The notes under the pieces: generated by a model
Databases searched by the model: none
Told to the model about the DNA's origin: nothing
What the model saw: only the letters and a program-made list of their open reading frames with translations
Position numbers and translations under genes: made by a program
NCBI GenBank assembly: GCA_900299355.1
Contig: OMJR01000054.1
Span: forward strand, 1-33,822
Direction: 5' to 3'
Source of the DNA: Anaerolineaceae bacterium
GTDB taxonomy: Bacteria; Chloroflexota; Anaerolineae; Anaerolineales; UBA11579
Length of the DNA: 33,822 nt
Shown here: piece by piece, positions 8,547 to 16,870 of the stretch
How the letters are laid out: every line of letters begins with the position of its first letter
Numbering within the stretch: position 1 is the stretch's first letter

Positions 8547-10049
8547 ATGACTAAGACCCAAGCAATCAAATCCCTCCTGATCGCCAACCGCGGCGAGATC
8601 GCCGTGCGGATCATCCGCGGCGCGCGGGCGCTGGGATCGCGCACGGTGGCGGTCTACTCGACCGCCGATGCCGGGGCGCCGCATGTGGCCCTGGCGGATG
8701 AAGCCGTTGAAATCGGCCCCGCCGAAGCCAGCCAATCCTATCTGAACGCCGAAGTGATGCTGGCTGCCGCCCGCCAAACGGGTGCGCAGGCCGTGCACCC
8801 CGGCTACGGCTTTCTGGCCGAAAACGCCGATTTTGCCCAGGCGGTGCTGGATGCCGGGCTGACCTGGGTCGGCCCCACCCCGGCGGCGATGCGTGCGATG
8901 GGCGACAAGGCTGGCGCGCGCGCCCTGATGGAGGCGGCTGGCGTGCCGCTACTGCCCGGCTACCAGGGCGCCGACACGCCCGCCAAGCTGCGCGCTGCCG
9001 CGGAAGAGATCGGCTACCCGCTGCTGGTCAAGGCCTCGGCAGGTGGTGGCGGGGTAGGCATGCGCGTGGTATCGGAGGCCAACGAACTGGACGAAGCGAT
9101 CAAGGCCGCCCGGCGCACGGCCGAAGCGGCCTTTGGCGACGGGCGCCTGCTGCTGGAGCGCTATCTGCCGCGCGGCCACCATGTCGAGGTGCAGGTGTTG
9201 GGGGACCAAAAGGGGAATTTAGTACACATCTTTGAGCGCGAGTGCAGCACCCAGCGCCGCCACCAAAAGATCATTGAGGAAAGTCCCTCGCCGCTGCTGG
9301 ATGCTGGCCTGCGGGCCGAGATGGGGGCTGCGGCGGTCGCGGCCGCGAAGGCGGTAGATTACAGCAACGCCGGCACGGTGGAATTCCTGCTCGATCCCAA
9401 AACGAAAGACTTCTATTTTCTGGAGATGAACACGCGCCTGCAGGTGGAACACCCGGTAACTGAACTGGTCACCGGGCTGGACCTGGTGCAGTTGCAATTG
9501 CAGATCGCGGCTGGCGAGCCGCTGCCTTTCCGCCAGGAGGATTTGCAACAAACCGGCCACTCGATCGAATGCCGCATCTACGCCGAGGACCCGGCGGCGG
9601 GTTTCCTGCCCCAGGCTGGCGAGGTGCTCAAATTGGAGTGGCCGCAGGGCGAAGGCATCCGCGTGGACGCCGGCATCGTCGAAGGCCAGACGGTCACCAG
9701 CCATTACGACCCCATGCTGGCCAAGCTGATTGTGTGGGCCGCGGATCGCCCGGCGGCGATTGCGCGCATGCGCGCCGCCCTGGCCGAGACGGTGCTGCTG
9801 GGCCTGACCACCAACCTGGAATTCCTGCAGGCGGTGCTGGCCAGCGATGATTTTGCGGCGGGCGTGATTGATACTGCCTACGTGGATCGCGAGCTGGCCG
9901 AGTGGGCGCCACCGCCGATTCCGCTGCGCGCCGTTGCGGCCGCCGCGCGCGTGGATGCCGGACCGCCGGCCGATGAAAGCGAGTTGGATCATGACCCCTA
10001 TTCGCCCTGGGCGCGGCTGGACGGCTTCCGGATCGGTGGGCGAGGATGA
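8547..10049 (+). CDS. mccA: Acyl-CoA carboxylase biotin carboxylase subunit
   Basis: SLLIANRGEIAVRIIRGARALG, VKASAGGGGVGMRVV, RDCSxQRRxQK-type ERECSTQRRHQKIIEESPSP, EMNTRLQVEHPVTE. Confidence 0.92.
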   Translation: MTKTQAIKSLLIANRGEIAVRIIRGARALGSRTVAVYSTADAGAPHVALADEAVEIGPAEASQSYLNAEVMLAAARQTGAQAVHPGYGFLAENADFAQAVLDAGLTWVGPTPAAMRAMGDKAGARALMEAAGVPLLPGYQGADTPAKLRAAAEEIGYPLLVKASAGGGGVGMRVVSEANELDEAIKAARRTAEAAFGDGRLLLERYLPRGHHVEVQVLGDQKGNLVHIFERECSTQRRHQKIIEESPSPLLDAGLRAEMGAAAVAAAKAVDYSNAGTVEFLLDPKTKDFYFLEMNTRLQVEHPVTELVTGLDLVQLQLQIAAGEPLPFRQEDLQQTGHSIECRIYAEDPAAGFLPQAGEVLKLEWPQGEGIRVDAGIVEGQTVTSHYDPMLAKLIVWAADRPAAIARMRAALAETVLLGLTTNLEFLQAVLASDDFAAGVIDTAYVDRELAEWAPPPIPLRAVAAAARVDAGPPADESELDHDPYSPWARLDGFRIGGRG

Positions 10050-10531
10050 GAAGGATTTACAAGAGCGGCGATTCAATATTCAATTTGCAAGTGCTTGGGG
10101 ATATAGTGCAGATTGAAGGCGAAAGATTGAAGATTGAGTATCTTCATGGGGAGCCGGGAGATTGGAAGCTCGAAATCGACGGCCAGCCGGTGCGGGTGCG
10201 CTGGGCCAAGCGCGGGCGGCATATCTGGCTGCATATGGCCGGGCGCAGCTTCCACTTTGAGAAGGCGGCCGGGGGCCGGGGGTCCGGGGCCGCTGGCGGC
10301 AACGCCGACCGCATCCAGCGCGCGCCGATGCCGGGCCAGGTGCGCGAGGTCTATGTAGAAGCCGGCGAAGCGGTGGAAGAAGGCCAGGAATTGCTCTTGC
10401 TGGAAGCGATGAAGATGGAGATCCGCGTCCAGGCGCCGCGGGCGGCCCAAGTCGCGGCCGTCAACGTAGGGGCCGGGGACACGGTCGATAAGGACCAGGT
10501 GCTTGTAGAATTGGACGGTGAGGACCAATGA
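10046..10531 (+). CDS. Biotin carboxyl carrier subunit of the acyl-CoA carboxylase
   Basis: Biotinyl site LLLEAMKMEIRVQAPRAAQV; ATGA overlap with the biotin carboxylase gene. Confidence 0.92.
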   Translation: MRRIYKSGDSIFNLQVLGDIVQIEGERLKIEYLHGEPGDWKLEIDGQPVRVRWAKRGRHIWLHMAGRSFHFEKAAGGRGSGAAGGNADRIQRAPMPGQVREVYVEAGEAVEEGQELLLLEAMKMEIRVQAPRAAQVAAVNVGAGDTVDKDQVLVELDGEDQ

Positions 10532-10989
10532 CCGGTAAATACTACGACGACCTGGAAGTCGGCCAAGTGATCGCCCACCGCTGGACGCGCACGATCACCG
10601 AGACCGACAATTTGATCTTCAACGGCATGACTCAGAACAACCAGCCGCTGCACGTGGATGAGGAATTCGCGCGCGCCACGCCCTTCGGCCAGCGCATCGT
10701 CAACGGCATCCTGACCATGGGCCTGGTGGTGGGCCTCAGTGTGCCTGACCTGACCGCGGGCACGATCGTGGCCAACCTGGGCTACGACAAAATTCAGCAT
10801 CCCAACCCGGTCTTTCATGGCGATACGATCCGCGCCGAAAGCGAAATCCTGGAGATGCGTGAGAGTGAAAGCAAGCCCGACCGTGGGATTGTGCGCATCC
10901 GGCAAACCGGGCGCAAACAGACCGGCGAGGTGGTGGTGGCGTTGGAGCGCACGGTGTTGTTCCTCAAGCGGCCGGGAGGCGATACATGA
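10528..10989 (+). CDS. MaoC family dehydratase
   Basis: KYYDDLEVGQVIAHRWTRTITETDNLIFNGMTQNNQPLHVDEEFARATPFGQRIVNGILTMGL. Confidence 0.92.
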   Translation: MTGKYYDDLEVGQVIAHRWTRTITETDNLIFNGMTQNNQPLHVDEEFARATPFGQRIVNGILTMGLVVGLSVPDLTAGTIVANLGYDKIQHPNPVFHGDTIRAESEILEMRESESKPDRGIVRIRQTGRKQTGEVVVALERTVLFLKRPGGDT

Positions 10990-11846
10990 GAGCGCGGCGT
11001 GCCCTGCTATATATGCCCGGGGTGGACTGGCGCAAGATGGAAAAAGCCGCCGGGCTGCAGGTGGATAGCGCCTGCCTGGACCTGGAGGATGGGGTCGCCC
11101 CGGAGCACAAAGCCGAAGCGCGCGAGTTGGTGGTGCGCGCACTGGGCGAATTGGATTTCGGCGGCACGGAACGCCTGGTGCGCGTCAACGCCGCGGACAG
11201 TGACCTGATAGAGGATGATTTGAACGCGATCCTGCCCGCCGGCCCGGACGGCATCGTGCTGCCCAAGGCGGCCGACGCTGCGCAGGTGCGCCGCGTGGCG
11301 GAACGCATTGCGATCGCCGAGATGGCCCTGGAACGCGCGCCGGGCGGCATCGCCCTATTGGTGCAAATTGAGTCGGCCTTAGGCCTGGTGAATTTGAAAG
11401 AGATCGCCGCCAGCCCGGGCGTCAGCGCCCTGGTCTTCGGCGCCGAGGATTACGCCAGCGACCTGGGCGCCAAGCGCAGCGCCGACGGCGAAGAAGTCCT
11501 GTATGCGCGCAGTGCGGTGGTGGCGCACGCCGCCGCCTTTGGCCTGCCGGCGATTGATATGCTCTGGACGGATTTCAAGGATGCGGCGGGCTTGCAGCGG
11601 CTGGCGGCGCAGGGCGCGCGGCTGGGCTACAGCGGCATGCAAGTGATCCATCCCGACCAGGTGCCCGTGGTACAGGCGGCCTTTACGCCCAGCGATGAGG
11701 AAATAGCCCACGCGGAGAAAGTGATCGCGGCTTATGAAACTCACCTGAAGGAGGGCACTGGCGCCTTTGCCCTGGATGGGAAGATGGTAGATATGCCGAT
11801 GGTCAAGGCGGCACAGCGGGTGATGGCACGCGCAGGGATGGATTAG
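10986..11846 (+). CDS. CitE-like CoA ester lyase (HpcH/HpaI aldolase superfamily)
   Basis: RALLYMPGVDWRKMEKAAGLQVDSACLDLEDGVAPEHKAEAR..., IESALGLVNLKEIA, VFGAEDYASDLG, MQVIHPDQV. Confidence 0.92.
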   Translation: MRARRALLYMPGVDWRKMEKAAGLQVDSACLDLEDGVAPEHKAEARELVVRALGELDFGGTERLVRVNAADSDLIEDDLNAILPAGPDGIVLPKAADAAQVRRVAERIAIAEMALERAPGGIALLVQIESALGLVNLKEIAASPGVSALVFGAEDYASDLGAKRSADGEEVLYARSAVVAHAAAFGLPAIDMLWTDFKDAAGLQRLAAQGARLGYSGMQVIHPDQVPVVQAAFTPSDEEIAHAEKVIAAYETHLKEGTGAFALDGKMVDMPMVKAAQRVMARAGMD

Positions 11847-11859
11847 AAAGCGGCCAGGG

Positions 11860-12085
11860 GATTGCTGCGGTAAGCGCTTGCACTGCAAGTGTTACCTCGC
11901 AATGACGACCAATAGTTGTATTCAGGATGCGGGCGCAGCCTCCTCGCTGTTACTTCATTGTGAGCCAGCGTCGCGGGAGCGACGCTGAAGCGAAGCAATC
12001 TCCCAGACGATTAATCCAATGACTTCCTTTTGCTCGGCGAGTAGATTGCCGCGGTCGTGGCTGCGCCACTCCCTCGCAATGACGA
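11860..12085. repeat. Cluster of three hairpin-forming REP/MITE-like intergenic elements
   Basis: Elements at 11860-11907, 11953-12003 (inverted) and 12044-12085 share ATTGC...GCAAT(GAC) ends around different internal palindromes. Confidence 0.65.
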
Positions 12086-12097
12086 GCGGTTTAAACA

Positions 12098-12125
12098 AAA
12101 AGCGCGCCCAGACGGGCGCGCTTTT
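12098..12125. terminator. Bidirectional intrinsic terminator
   Basis: aaaagcgcgccc-agac-gggcgcgctttt. Confidence 0.8.
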
Positions 12126-12145
12126 CTTGTGCCAAGATAGTTAGC

Positions 12146-12319
12146 TTAGAAGCCCTTCATCGCGTTGCCGGCGGCCAACAGAGCCCAGGCAGCGAAGGCC
12201 AGCCAGAAGGCGATCGTGCCGCTAAGCGCGGCCACAACACCGAGGGCGCCGAGCAGAGCGGCTACGGCCAAAACGACGGAGATGTAGAAAACCATCTTGG
12301 TGGGGGGGGTAAGTTGCAT
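12146..12319 (-). CDS. 57-aa predicted two-helix membrane protein (not in the supplied ORF track)
   Basis: Hand translation MQLTPPTKMVFYISVVLAVAALLGALGVVAALSGTIAFWLAFAAWALLAAGNAMKGF*; AGGAAA ribosome-binding-like site just upstream; flanked by terminators. Confidence 0.75.
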   Translation of the reverse strand: MQLTPPTKMVFYISVVLAVAALLGALGVVAALSGTIAFWLAFAAWALLAAGNAMKGF

Positions 12320-12399
12320 AATGTTTCCTCATCAAAAAAGGGGTTGATTTCCAAGATTCTAACATGGAACCTTTTTTCACACCGCAAGCCAAAGGCAAC

Positions 12400-12427
12400 A
12401 AAAAACGGTGCCTGAGCGCCGTTTTTT
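12400..12427. terminator. Intrinsic terminator
   Basis: aaaaaacggtgc-ctga-gcgccgtttttt. Confidence 0.8.
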
Positions 12428-12446
12428 GGTTGATTAAGTATGTGTT

Positions 12447-13391
12447 TTAGGATTCTTGCTTGGCCTGCCAGCGGCGGATACCGCGGTAAATCAGCCAGGC
12501 GGGGATGCCGAAGATCAGCAGCAGCGGCAGCACGTAGAGCACAACGCGGATCAGCCAGTTGACCAGGCCTTGCAGGGCCGCGATCAAGGCTTGAATGGCT
12601 TCGCGGGCCACGCCTTCCGGTTCCCAACCGCCGACATTGATTGGTTGCTCGGCGGCGCTCGGGATCAGCTGCACGCTGACCGCGGACATAGCAGCGGCTT
12701 CTTCGTAATATTGGATTTGGCCGCGCAGCACTTCAATCTGCTCGGTGATGCGGTTGAGTTGGTTGAAGGCATCCAGGATGTCTTCGGTGTCTTCGGCTTC
12801 CTGCATGATCGCGCGCAGCAGCTCTTCGGCGTCTTCCAGGTTGCGCAGGCGCGATTGCAGGTCGGTGTATTGGGCGGTCACGTCCTGGCCGGATTCACTG
12901 CGGTTTTCCACACGGATGGCCATATCTTCCATGACGTCCAGGGCTTCCTGCAGGCGCTCGGCAGGTACGCGCACCGTGATTTGGGCGCGGGGTACTTCCA
13001 AGCCGCTCGAGGTGGTGGTCTGGTACAGGTTGGATTCGACCACGAAGCCGCCCATGCCTTCGGCCAGCGCGGCGATATCCGACTGGGCGTCAGCCGGATC
13101 GGCGACCACGATGCTCAGGTTGGCGTTCTTGATCACCAGGCGCTGGACTGCCGCGCCGTCTACGCTGTTCCCTGCGCTGCTTTCATCGGCGGCCAGACGT
13201 TCTTCCTGGGCCATGTCCATTTCGGCTTGGGGAGCCATCGACTCCATGGCTTCTTCCTCAGCGAAAAACATGGCGTCGTCGCCATCAAAGCCGCCGCTGT
13301 CGGTGCTGCTGGCGGCAGCCGCGCCACAAGCGCTGAGCAGCAGGGCGGCGACAAAGAGGATCGATAAGGGCAAAATGCGTTGGCGTTTCAT
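12447..13391 (-). CDS. DUF4349 domain-containing lipoprotein
   Basis: Lipobox LLLSACG; coiled-coil DUF4349-type region (ITVRVPAERLQEALD...VTAQYTDLQSRLRNLEDAEELLRAIM...) and C-terminal TM helix. Confidence 0.85.
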   Translation of the reverse strand: MKRQRILPLSILFVAALLLSACGAAAASSTDSGGFDGDDAMFFAEEEAMESMAPQAEMDMAQEERLAADESSAGNSVDGAAVQRLVIKNANLSIVVADPADAQSDIAALAEGMGGFVVESNLYQTTTSSGLEVPRAQITVRVPAERLQEALDVMEDMAIRVENRSESGQDVTAQYTDLQSRLRNLEDAEELLRAIMQEAEDTEDILDAFNQLNRITEQIEVLRGQIQYYEEAAAMSAVSVQLIPSAAEQPINVGGWEPEGVAREAIQALIAALQGLVNWLIRVVLYVLPLLLIFGIPAWLIYRGIRRWQAKQES

Positions 13392-13450
13392 ATCTTCTCC
13401 TTTAGTGGGGCTTCCCTTCTTGAACGAATCATAGCGCCAAAAAGTTCCCG

Positions 13451-14251
13451 TTACCTGCTTTTTAATGCAAAGTAATCCAGGTTACGGGCGCGAAAGCGCA
13501 GTTTACCGCGCTTGATTTGAGCCCGGCGTGCGGCCAGCCAGGCATCCAGGGCGGCAGCATCGATTCCCGGGCGGCCGCGCATTTCCTGTTCGATGGTGTG
13601 CAAGATGAAATCGAGGAAGTAGGCCTCATCGGCGGGATAGGCGCCATGTTGAGGTTCAACCACCCAGTCGGCCCGCCCGCTGGCGCGCAACTCGAGCCCA
13701 GCCGCCGCCAGCGCCCCGGCCAGGCGGCGGCCGGTATGCGGGTCACGCATGCTGGCGTGATAACCCTCTAGCAGCACGCGCTCGAAATCCGGCTGCAGAT
13801 CGGGAGCAAAGCGGGTCTCGCCATCGAAATTGATCGGCGCATACAACGCGCCTTCGGGACGGAGTGCGTTCAACAGCAGCGGCAGTTGGCTTTGCAAATC
13901 AATCAAATCCAGGAAGGCATGCGCGACCAACAGGTCCCAGCGCTCGCCGGGGCGTTCAGCCAGGAAAGCGAAGATATCGGCGGTGACGTAATGGTTGATT
14001 TGTGTGCCCAGTGTGGCTTGGGCGGCGCTCAGGTTGGCGGCTTGTTGGTCGACCAGGGTGTATTCGATCGGCCGGGGCAGCCCGGCGGCCAGGATGCGGG
14101 CCGCCATGGCGCCGGAGCCGCCGCCGATATCCAACACGCGCAGCGGCCGCGGGGATTCGATGGCCCAATCCAATAGCGCTTGCCAGACTTGGGGATTGAA
14201 AGCGCGCGCATCCACACTGCGCTTGGCGGAGAGGTAGCGTTGAAAATCCAT
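13451..14251 (-). CDS. Class I SAM-dependent methyltransferase
   Basis: VLDIGGGSGAMAARIL motif I, DLLVAHAFLDLIDL. Confidence 0.8.
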   Translation of the reverse strand: MDFQRYLSAKRSVDARAFNPQVWQALLDWAIESPRPLRVLDIGGGSGAMAARILAAGLPRPIEYTLVDQQAANLSAAQATLGTQINHYVTADIFAFLAERPGERWDLLVAHAFLDLIDLQSQLPLLLNALRPEGALYAPINFDGETRFAPDLQPDFERVLLEGYHASMRDPHTGRRLAGALAAAGLELRASGRADWVVEPQHGAYPADEAYFLDFILHTIEQEMRGRPGIDAAALDAWLAARRAQIKRGKLRFRARNLDYFALKSR

Positions 14252-15024
14252 TAAGTAATCCGCCGGGCGTAGACTTCACCGGCGCGTTCATTGTCGCCCA
14301 GCGCGGCCAGGATTGCCACCAAAGCATCTGGCGTGATCCAGGTCTCGAAGGCCAGGCGCGGATATTCGCCCATGACCAAATTGTATTCGTAGGCGGCTAA
14401 TTGCTCCAGGCGCGCGATACAGTCCAGCGCAACGGATATGGCGGCGGGCACATATTCGAAGGATAGCGCCGGGACCGGCTGGCTGAGGCCGCGCAGCGCT
14501 TCGGCCTCGTAACCCTCGATGTCCAGTTTGCAAAAGGCGGGCAGCCCGTGCTTGGCGATCAGGGCATCCAGGGTGGTGACGCTTACCTGGGCCCCGGCTT
14601 CCCATTGCACCCAATCGAAGCCGGGCGTGCGCGCCACCTCGGCAGCCCATTCGTTGGACAGGGTCGATACAGTGGGCGTGCGGCGGCTGATCTGTAAGCG
14701 CATTGACCCGCTTTCGGCGCCCAGCCCGCGGGTGTCCAGCGTCAGTTGCGGATGGCGGCCCAGCAGCCGGCGGATCGTGCTGGACAACAATGGCTGGGGT
14801 TCCAGGGCGACAACGCGTGCGCCGCAGGCCAACAGCGCCCGGCTGCGGCTGCCGACATGCGCCCCGGCGTCAAAGACCAGATCGCCGGGTTGCACAAAGC
14901 GCTGGTAGAAACGGCGCCAGGCGCGCCCGCGGCCGGGGATGCCGTAATAGAGAAGCAAAGAGCGGCTCAGGCCCAGCAGATCTGCCAGGCTGGGCCGCTC
15001 CGGTGTGGCGGTGTTAGGGGTCAG
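14251..15024 (-). CDS. FkbM family methyltransferase; start codon uncertain (CTG at 15024 proposed)
   Basis: GDLVFDAGAHVGSRSRALLACGARVVALEPQP..., FCKLDIEGYEAEALRGL typical of FkbM; no ATG/GTG available between the upstream stop and the conserved domain except in an extended reading overlapping the upstream gene. Confidence 0.8.
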   Translation of the reverse strand: MTPNTATPERPSLADLLGLSRSLLLYYGIPGRGRAWRRFYQRFVQPGDLVFDAGAHVGSRSRALLACGARVVALEPQPLLSSTIRRLLGRHPQLTLDTRGLGAESGSMRLQISRRTPTVSTLSNEWAAEVARTPGFDWVQWEAGAQVSVTTLDALIAKHGLPAFCKLDIEGYEAEALRGLSQPVPALSFEYVPAAISVALDCIARLEQLAAYEYNLVMGEYPRLAFETWITPDALVAILAALGDNERAGEVYARRIT

Positions 15025-15380
15025 AGGGCGGATTGCACCTGCGGTCGCTTGAGGTGCAGATAGAGGAAGATGATCAGTAGCAACTCGGCGGCCTTGGTGG
15101 CATAGCCCAAGGCATCTGCGTTTCCGCGCAGCAGGTTCAGGATCACCCAAGCCAGGATTGTGACGGCTGTGAAGGCTATGAAAGCGTAGTGCACCAGGGC
15201 CAGACGGCCTTTGGGCCATTGCGCGATCAGGGCTACCAGCAGGGCCAAATAGCCCAGCGCGTTGAGGGTAAACAACGGGTCAATGTGGCCCATTTGCTGA
15301 TTGAGCAAGATGCCGTGCACATAGGCGGTGAAGAGGGTCAGGATGACGATGGCCCAACGAATATAAGCGGTATTACGCAT
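15021..15380 (-). CDS. Small multi-pass membrane protein
   Basis: MRNTAYIRWAIVILTLFTAYVHGILLNQQ...; start at 15380 with AAGGAGG upstream. Confidence 0.75.
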   Translation of the reverse strand: MRNTAYIRWAIVILTLFTAYVHGILLNQQMGHIDPLFTLNALGYLALLVALIAQWPKGRLALVHYAFIAFTAVTILAWVILNLLRGNADALGYATKAAELLLIIFLYLHLKRPQVQSAL

Positions 15381-15403
15381 GAATCCTCCTTGTGGCTCAG
15401 CCA

Positions 15404-16489
15404 TTAGGTGGGGTGATTATAGTCTTCCAAAAAATGACGCGCCGTCGCCATGCTTTCTTCCCAGCCGGGATGCTGCGGAAAGCGCCGGCGGGCGGAGATG
15501 CCCATTGCCGATAGCTGCTGCCGGTTGCGATGAAGCTCCGCCAGGAGTTCAGTTAGAGCTTGGTGGTCACCGGGTTCTATCAGAAAGCCATTATGCAGAT
15601 CCTGGATCAGGTCGCCGGCGGCGCCCACGGTAGTGCCGATGGCCGGCAAGCCGAAGGCCATGCCCTCCAGATAGGCGATGCCAAAACCTTCGTAGCTGGA
15701 GGGCAGCACCAGCAGGTGACAGTTGGCGAGCAATTCGGCCAACTCGCTCGGCGCCAGATGCCCGGTGAATTGCACCTGCGCGCCCAGATTTAGGATGCGG
15801 TGCATTTGGCGTAAGCCACGCGCGTAGCCGGGGTCGGCATCCGGGCTACCAACGATGTAGGCCTGTGCTTGACCCTCGCTGAGCGTGGAGAGCGCCTGCA
15901 ACACGAGGTGGGGCGCTTTGCGGGGAATCAGCGCGCCCAGGAAGACCACCCGCAGCGGACCGGACTGGTGGGCGCGGGTGCGGATAGCGCCTTCGCTGAT
16001 GTCCGCGCCCAGGCGGTCGCCGGCCGGCATGGCCACCACGCTGGGCTTTTGCTCCCCCAGCAAGTCGTTGACCACGCCCTGGGTGGTGGCGCTGTTGAAG
16101 ATAAAGCCATCCACGCTGCGCAAATAGCGGCGCTCGACCGCGCGATAGAGCGGCAACAGGGCCGCCGGATGCTGCTCGCTGCTGCGTAAATGGTGCACGA
16201 TGCTGATGATGGGGTAAGCGACCTCATCCCGCAGGCGTGGATTGATATCGAAAAAGGATGGATGGTTGAGCTCGTCCTGCAGCAGGATGTCTACGTCCAG
16301 GTCACGCAGGCGGCGATACAAGGACTGGTCCAGGTTATCGGCCAGGTGGCGGGCGTAGCTGCGCCAGGGCAGCGAAATGATGTTCACCTGGTGGCCGTGG
16401 GCGCGCAAATGCTCGACCAACTGCCGGTCATAGAGATAGCCGCCGGATTGGTCGGCCAGCTGGCCGTAAATCAGCAGCCCGAAGCGCAT
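15404..16489 (-). CDS. Glycosyltransferase family 4 protein
   Basis: VVFLGALIPRKAPHLVLQAL...VQFTGHLAPSELAELLANCHLLVLPSSYEGFGIAYLEGMAFGLPAIGTTVGAAGDLI. Confidence 0.9.
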   Translation of the reverse strand: MRFGLLIYGQLADQSGGYLYDRQLVEHLRAHGHQVNIISLPWRSYARHLADNLDQSLYRRLRDLDVDILLQDELNHPSFFDINPRLRDEVAYPIISIVHHLRSSEQHPAALLPLYRAVERRYLRSVDGFIFNSATTQGVVNDLLGEQKPSVVAMPAGDRLGADISEGAIRTRAHQSGPLRVVFLGALIPRKAPHLVLQALSTLSEGQAQAYIVGSPDADPGYARGLRQMHRILNLGAQVQFTGHLAPSELAELLANCHLLVLPSSYEGFGIAYLEGMAFGLPAIGTTVGAAGDLIQDLHNGFLIEPGDHQALTELLAELHRNRQQLSAMGISARRRFPQHPGWEESMATARHFLEDYNHPT

Positions 16490-16867
16490 TTAAAACTCGA
16501 TGCGGTACTGGGCCCAGGCCGTGTCGCTTTCCCAGACCTGCACACTGATGGTTGCCAAGCCGGCGGATTGCAGTGCGGCGGCCAGGCCTTCGGCCAGGAT
16601 GCGGGCGAAGTGTTCCATCGAGGGGTTGAGCCCGCTGAATTCGGGCAGGCAGTTCAGGTCGGCGCCCGCGTAGCGCTCCAGCAGCCTATCCAGGGCGGCC
16701 TCGACGCCAATCAGGTCGGCGACGAAGCCGTGCGGGGTTAGCTGCTCAGCTTCCAGGCGCAGCTCCAGGCGGTAGTTGTGACGGTGGGGCTGGTTCTTAG
16801 CGCCCCAATCGCCGCCGACCAGCGCGTGGGTGGCCTCAAAATCGCGGCGCAAGCCAAGCATGTACAT
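16490..16867 (-). CDS. 6-pyruvoyl-tetrahydropterin synthase / QueD-like homologue with altered active site
   Basis: FEATHALVGG...NQPHRHNYRLELRLE (Zn-binding His retained), NPSMEHFARILAEGL, VQVWESDTAWAQY. Confidence 0.8.
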   Translation of the reverse strand: MYMLGLRRDFEATHALVGGDWGAKNQPHRHNYRLELRLEAEQLTPHGFVADLIGVEAALDRLLERYAGADLNCLPEFSGLNPSMEHFARILAEGLAAALQSAGLATISVQVWESDTAWAQYRIEF

Positions 16868-16870
16868 GGG

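Noticed and set aside
9219-10076. 285-aa minus-strand ORF antisense to biotin carboxylase
   Set aside because: Shadow ORF of a conserved gene in high-GC DNA.
12456-13367. 303-aa plus-strand ORF antisense to DUF4349 gene
   Set aside because: Composition (Gly/Gln/His/Val rich) is typical of an antisense shadow; the minus-strand protein has a lipobox and a recognisable domain.
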